Shown here: one piece after another, positions 62,183 through 64,000 of the stretch
Position numbering within the stretch: position 1 is the stretch's first letter
Layout of the letters: every line of letters begins with the position of its first letter
NCBI RefSeq assembly: GCF_037975445.1
Contig: NZ_CP150254.1
Location: forward strand, 5,144,001-5,208,000
DNA from: Peribacillus sp. FSL P2-0133
GTDB taxonomy: Bacteria; Bacillota; Bacilli; Bacillales; DSM-1321
DNA: 64,000 nucleotides
Reading direction: 5' to 3'
Program-made: the position numbers and the translations under genes
The notes under the pieces: model-generated
The model's database searches: none
The model's input: only the letters and a program-made list of their open reading frames with translations
What the model was told of the DNA's origin: nothing

Positions 62183-63001
62183 TTAAGGGAAACGAGGGAA
62201 TTGCCCAAAGTCCGGAGTGCGTTTTTCTTTGAATGCATCGCGGCCTTCTTTTGCTTCTTCTGTTGTATAGTATAAAAGTGTAGCGTCACCAGCCAATTGT
62301 TGAAGACCTGCAAGGCCATCCGTATCAGCGTTCATTGCCGCTTTCAAGAAACGAAGTGCAGTCGGGCTCTTCTCAAGCATTTCTTCACACCATTTAACCG
62401 TTTCCGTTTCCAATTCGTCCAAAGGTACAACCGTGTTGACCAATCCCATATCCAATGCTTCCTGTGCATTGTATTGACGGCATAGGTACCAGATTTCGCG
62501 CGCCTTTTTATGACCCACGATACGTGCAAGGTAGCCAGAACCATAACCAGCATCAAAGCTTCCCACATTCGGTCCAGTTTGTCCGAAAATTGCATTGTCA
62601 GCAGCAATCGTCAAGTCACATACCACGTTCAAGACATTACCGCCACCAATTGCATATCCTGCAACCATGGCTACGACCGGTTTTGGAATTACGCGAATCA
62701 AACGTTGCAAATCAAGAACATTTAGACGCGGAATGTTATCTTCACCTACATATCCGCCATTTCCGCGTACTTTTTGATCTCCGCCTGAACAGAATGCTTT
62801 GCCGCCTACACCCGTTAAAATAATGACACCAATGCTTGAATCATCACGCGCCCTTGCGAATGCATCAATCATTTCAGCAGTCGTTTTTGGAGTGAATGCG
62901 TTATGTACATGTGGTCGGTTGATGGACACTTTTGCTATCCCGTTATATTTTTCATACAAAATTTCATCATACTCACGTATTGTTTCCCATTGTATCGTCA
63001 C
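62183..63001 (-). CDS. menB: 1,4-Dihydroxy-2-naphthoyl-CoA synthase
   Basis: A 272-aa crotonase-fold enzyme closing the naphthoquinone ring. [29 protein letters not shown] and [13 protein letters not shown] are the MenB signatures. The start is GTG 63001, with AAAGGAGG 7 nt upstream. It directly follows menH (1 nt gap). Confidence 0.97.
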   Translation of the reverse strand: MTIQWETIREYDEILYEKYNGIAKVSINRPHVHNAFTPKTTAEMIDAFARARDDSSIGVIILTGVGGKAFCSGGDQKVRGNGGYVGEDNIPRLNVLDLQRLIRVIPKPVVAMVAGYAIGGGNVLNVVCDLTIAADNAIFGQTGPNVGSFDAGYGSGYLARIVGHKKAREIWYLCRQYNAQEALDMGLVNTVVPLDELETETVKWCEEMLEKSPTALRFLKAAMNADTDGLAGLQQLAGDATLLYYTTEEAKEGRDAFKEKRTPDFGQFPRFP

Positions 63002-63002
63002 C

Positions 63003-63824
63003 TTAATTCCTCCTTTTATTTCGCTTTAAAAACTCACTTATTATTTTACCAAACTTTTCTCCAACTTCCACATGAATCGCATGTCCCGCATCATTTATTA
63101 TTTTCCATTCAGCCCGCTTCAGCTTTCTCTTCATTGAGTCCGCAATGTCACAAAACTTACGGTCGAGTTCACCGGTTACAAGGAGCACAGGGAAATCAAG
63201 AGTTTGCAGTTGTTCCCAGTATGAAGCCTGACTGCCTGTCCCCATACCAAGAAGGCTATTGGAAAGGCCGGCAGGGTCATTTGCCAACCGCTGCTCCCGA
63301 ATGACCGACCTGGTTTTGGCCGACAACCGTTTTTGACTTTCAAACAGCGGGATGTTTTCCCATCGATCCACAAACGCTTCCATGCCATTTACAAGAATCC
63401 GTTCGGCAAGCTTCCTATCATTTTCCCTTCGGATTTCCCGTTCCCCTTCTGTTAATAGGCCTGGTGAAGCGCTCTCCAATATCAGTGTATCAACATACTC
63501 AGGATACAAACAGGAAAATCCCAATCCGAGCCTTCCGCCCATCGAGTATCCAAGGATATGGGCTTTCGGGAAATGTAACACATCCAAAATATACTTGATA
63601 TCCTCAGCCACACGCTCCATCTCATACCTTCGATGATCGGCTGGTGACGCAGACATGCCATGACCGATGATGTCGACCATTATCATGGTATACCTGTCAC
63701 TCAGTAGCGGAATGAGGAATTTCCATGTATCCCGATTTCCCGTAAATCCATGTAAAAGTACAAGAGGATCTCCATTTCCCGTTATTTCAACAGCATAATT
63801 GACATCCTTGCTGACAATATTCAT
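63003..63824 (-). CDS. menH: SHCHC synthase
   Basis: A 273-aa alpha/beta hydrolase forming SHCHC by pyruvate elimination from SEPHCHC. The nucleophile motif is GYSMGGRL, the strand [13 protein letters not shown] precedes it, and GHAIHVE has the catalytic His. ATG 63824 overlaps the menD stop as ATGA, with AGGGAAA upstream; the frame extends to 63875 inside menD. Confidence 0.93.
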   Translation of the reverse strand: MNIVSKDVNYAVEITGNGDPLVLLHGFTGNRDTWKFLIPLLSDRYTMIMVDIIGHGMSASPADHRRYEMERVAEDIKYILDVLHFPKAHILGYSMGGRLGLGFSCLYPEYVDTLILESASPGLLTEGEREIRRENDRKLAERILVNGMEAFVDRWENIPLFESQKRLSAKTRSVIREQRLANDPAGLSNSLLGMGTGSQASYWEQLQTLDFPVLLVTGELDRKFCDIADSMKRKLKRAEWKIINDAGHAIHVEVGEKFGKIISEFLKRNKRRN

Positions 63825-64000
63825 GATATTTCCCTGTCTAACACCATTTTTATTTCCTGGGAAACAAAGCTCCACAAATTTCGATGCTTTTGTAAATTGG
63901 ACTCTCTTTCTGTCGGTACTTCGATGATTTTAAGACCTTTCATTTCGAATGACTCCGTAAATACCTTCTCAAACTCATCCCAACTTTGCACCTTGTTGTA
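63821..64000 (-). CDS. menD: menD, C-terminal end only
   Basis: The last 59 codons of SEPHCHC synthase run in from the window edge: NKVQSWDEFEKVFTESFEMK, GLKIIEVPTERESN, then a stop at 63821-63823. The sequence and ATGA overlap with menH match the menFDHBEC order of Bacillus. Confidence 0.88.
   Translation of the reverse strand, partial: YNKVQSWDEFEKVFTESFEMKGLKIIEVPTERESNLQKHRNLWSFVSQEIKMVLDREIS

Overview
The window is chromosomal DNA of a low-to-moderate GC, endospore-forming Bacillaceae, most like a Peribacillus (Bacillus simplex group) or close relative. The evidence is gene content and order that track Bacillus subtilis: ytzC-ytqA-ytqB-ytpA-ytoA-metK-pckA, ytmB-ytmA-ytlACD-ytkD-dps-ytzI-luxS-ytjA and menD-H-B-E-C. 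Typical Firmicutes control elements agree with this: a leucine-type T-box, a SAM-I riboswitch, a GltC box, a CcpN box, two Zur boxes and a SigB promoter. No tRNA, rRNA, CRISPR, transposase or prophage gene was found.

Layout. 1-2.7 kb: 3' part of an NAD(P)-binding SDR gene, a strongly expressed-looking 30-aa ORF, a CD3324-like HTH protein, a FusB-type EF-G-binding protein and a MEDS protein. 2.7-3.1 kb: a blasticidin-S-deaminase-like cytidine deaminase that appears to start at AUC. 3.2-10.3 kb: the yxe locus for S-(2-succino)cysteine salvage, with yxeP split off divergently from yxeKLMNOQ. 10.8-17.9 kb: glutamate synthase gltA-gltB with divergent gltC. 18-19.8 kb: a broken CotF-like spore coat gene, a lipoprotein and small ORFs. 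19.8-23.9 kb: an operon coding a DUF2712-like secreted protein (frameshifted), three membrane subunits, an ABC ATPase and a membrane-anchored accessory protein. 24.1-27.3 kb: a large secreted subtilase with Ig-like repeats.

27.6-39.2 kb: leuS with T-box, ytzC, a SMI1-type protein, the tRNA mnm5 pair ytqA-ytqB (mnmL-mnmM), ytpA, ytoA, metK with SAM riboswitch, and pckA. 39.8-45.0 kb: a surface-polysaccharide block with a nucleotide-sugar dehydrogenase, two glycosyltransferases and a divergent UDP-GlcNAc 2-epimerase, which together could make and use UDP-ManNAcA. 45-59 kb: housekeeping and transport genes including TSUP, a DUF523/TudS protein, ytlACD, ytkD, dps, luxS, a Zur-regulated zinc-binding lipoprotein and the dctB/dctSR dicarboxylate-sensing module without dctP. 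59.5-64 kb: menaquinone genes menC, menE, menB, menH and the end of menD, all on the minus strand.

The most unusual signal lies between genes. Three arrays share a ~20-21 bp unit with core ACTCGTGAGT. All three sit between convergent genes and have the same polarity relative to the nearest gene end. Two further arrays with other ~20/39 bp units lie after pckA and before ytmB. The pckA one is flanked by two near-identical copies of the pckA terminator hairpin.
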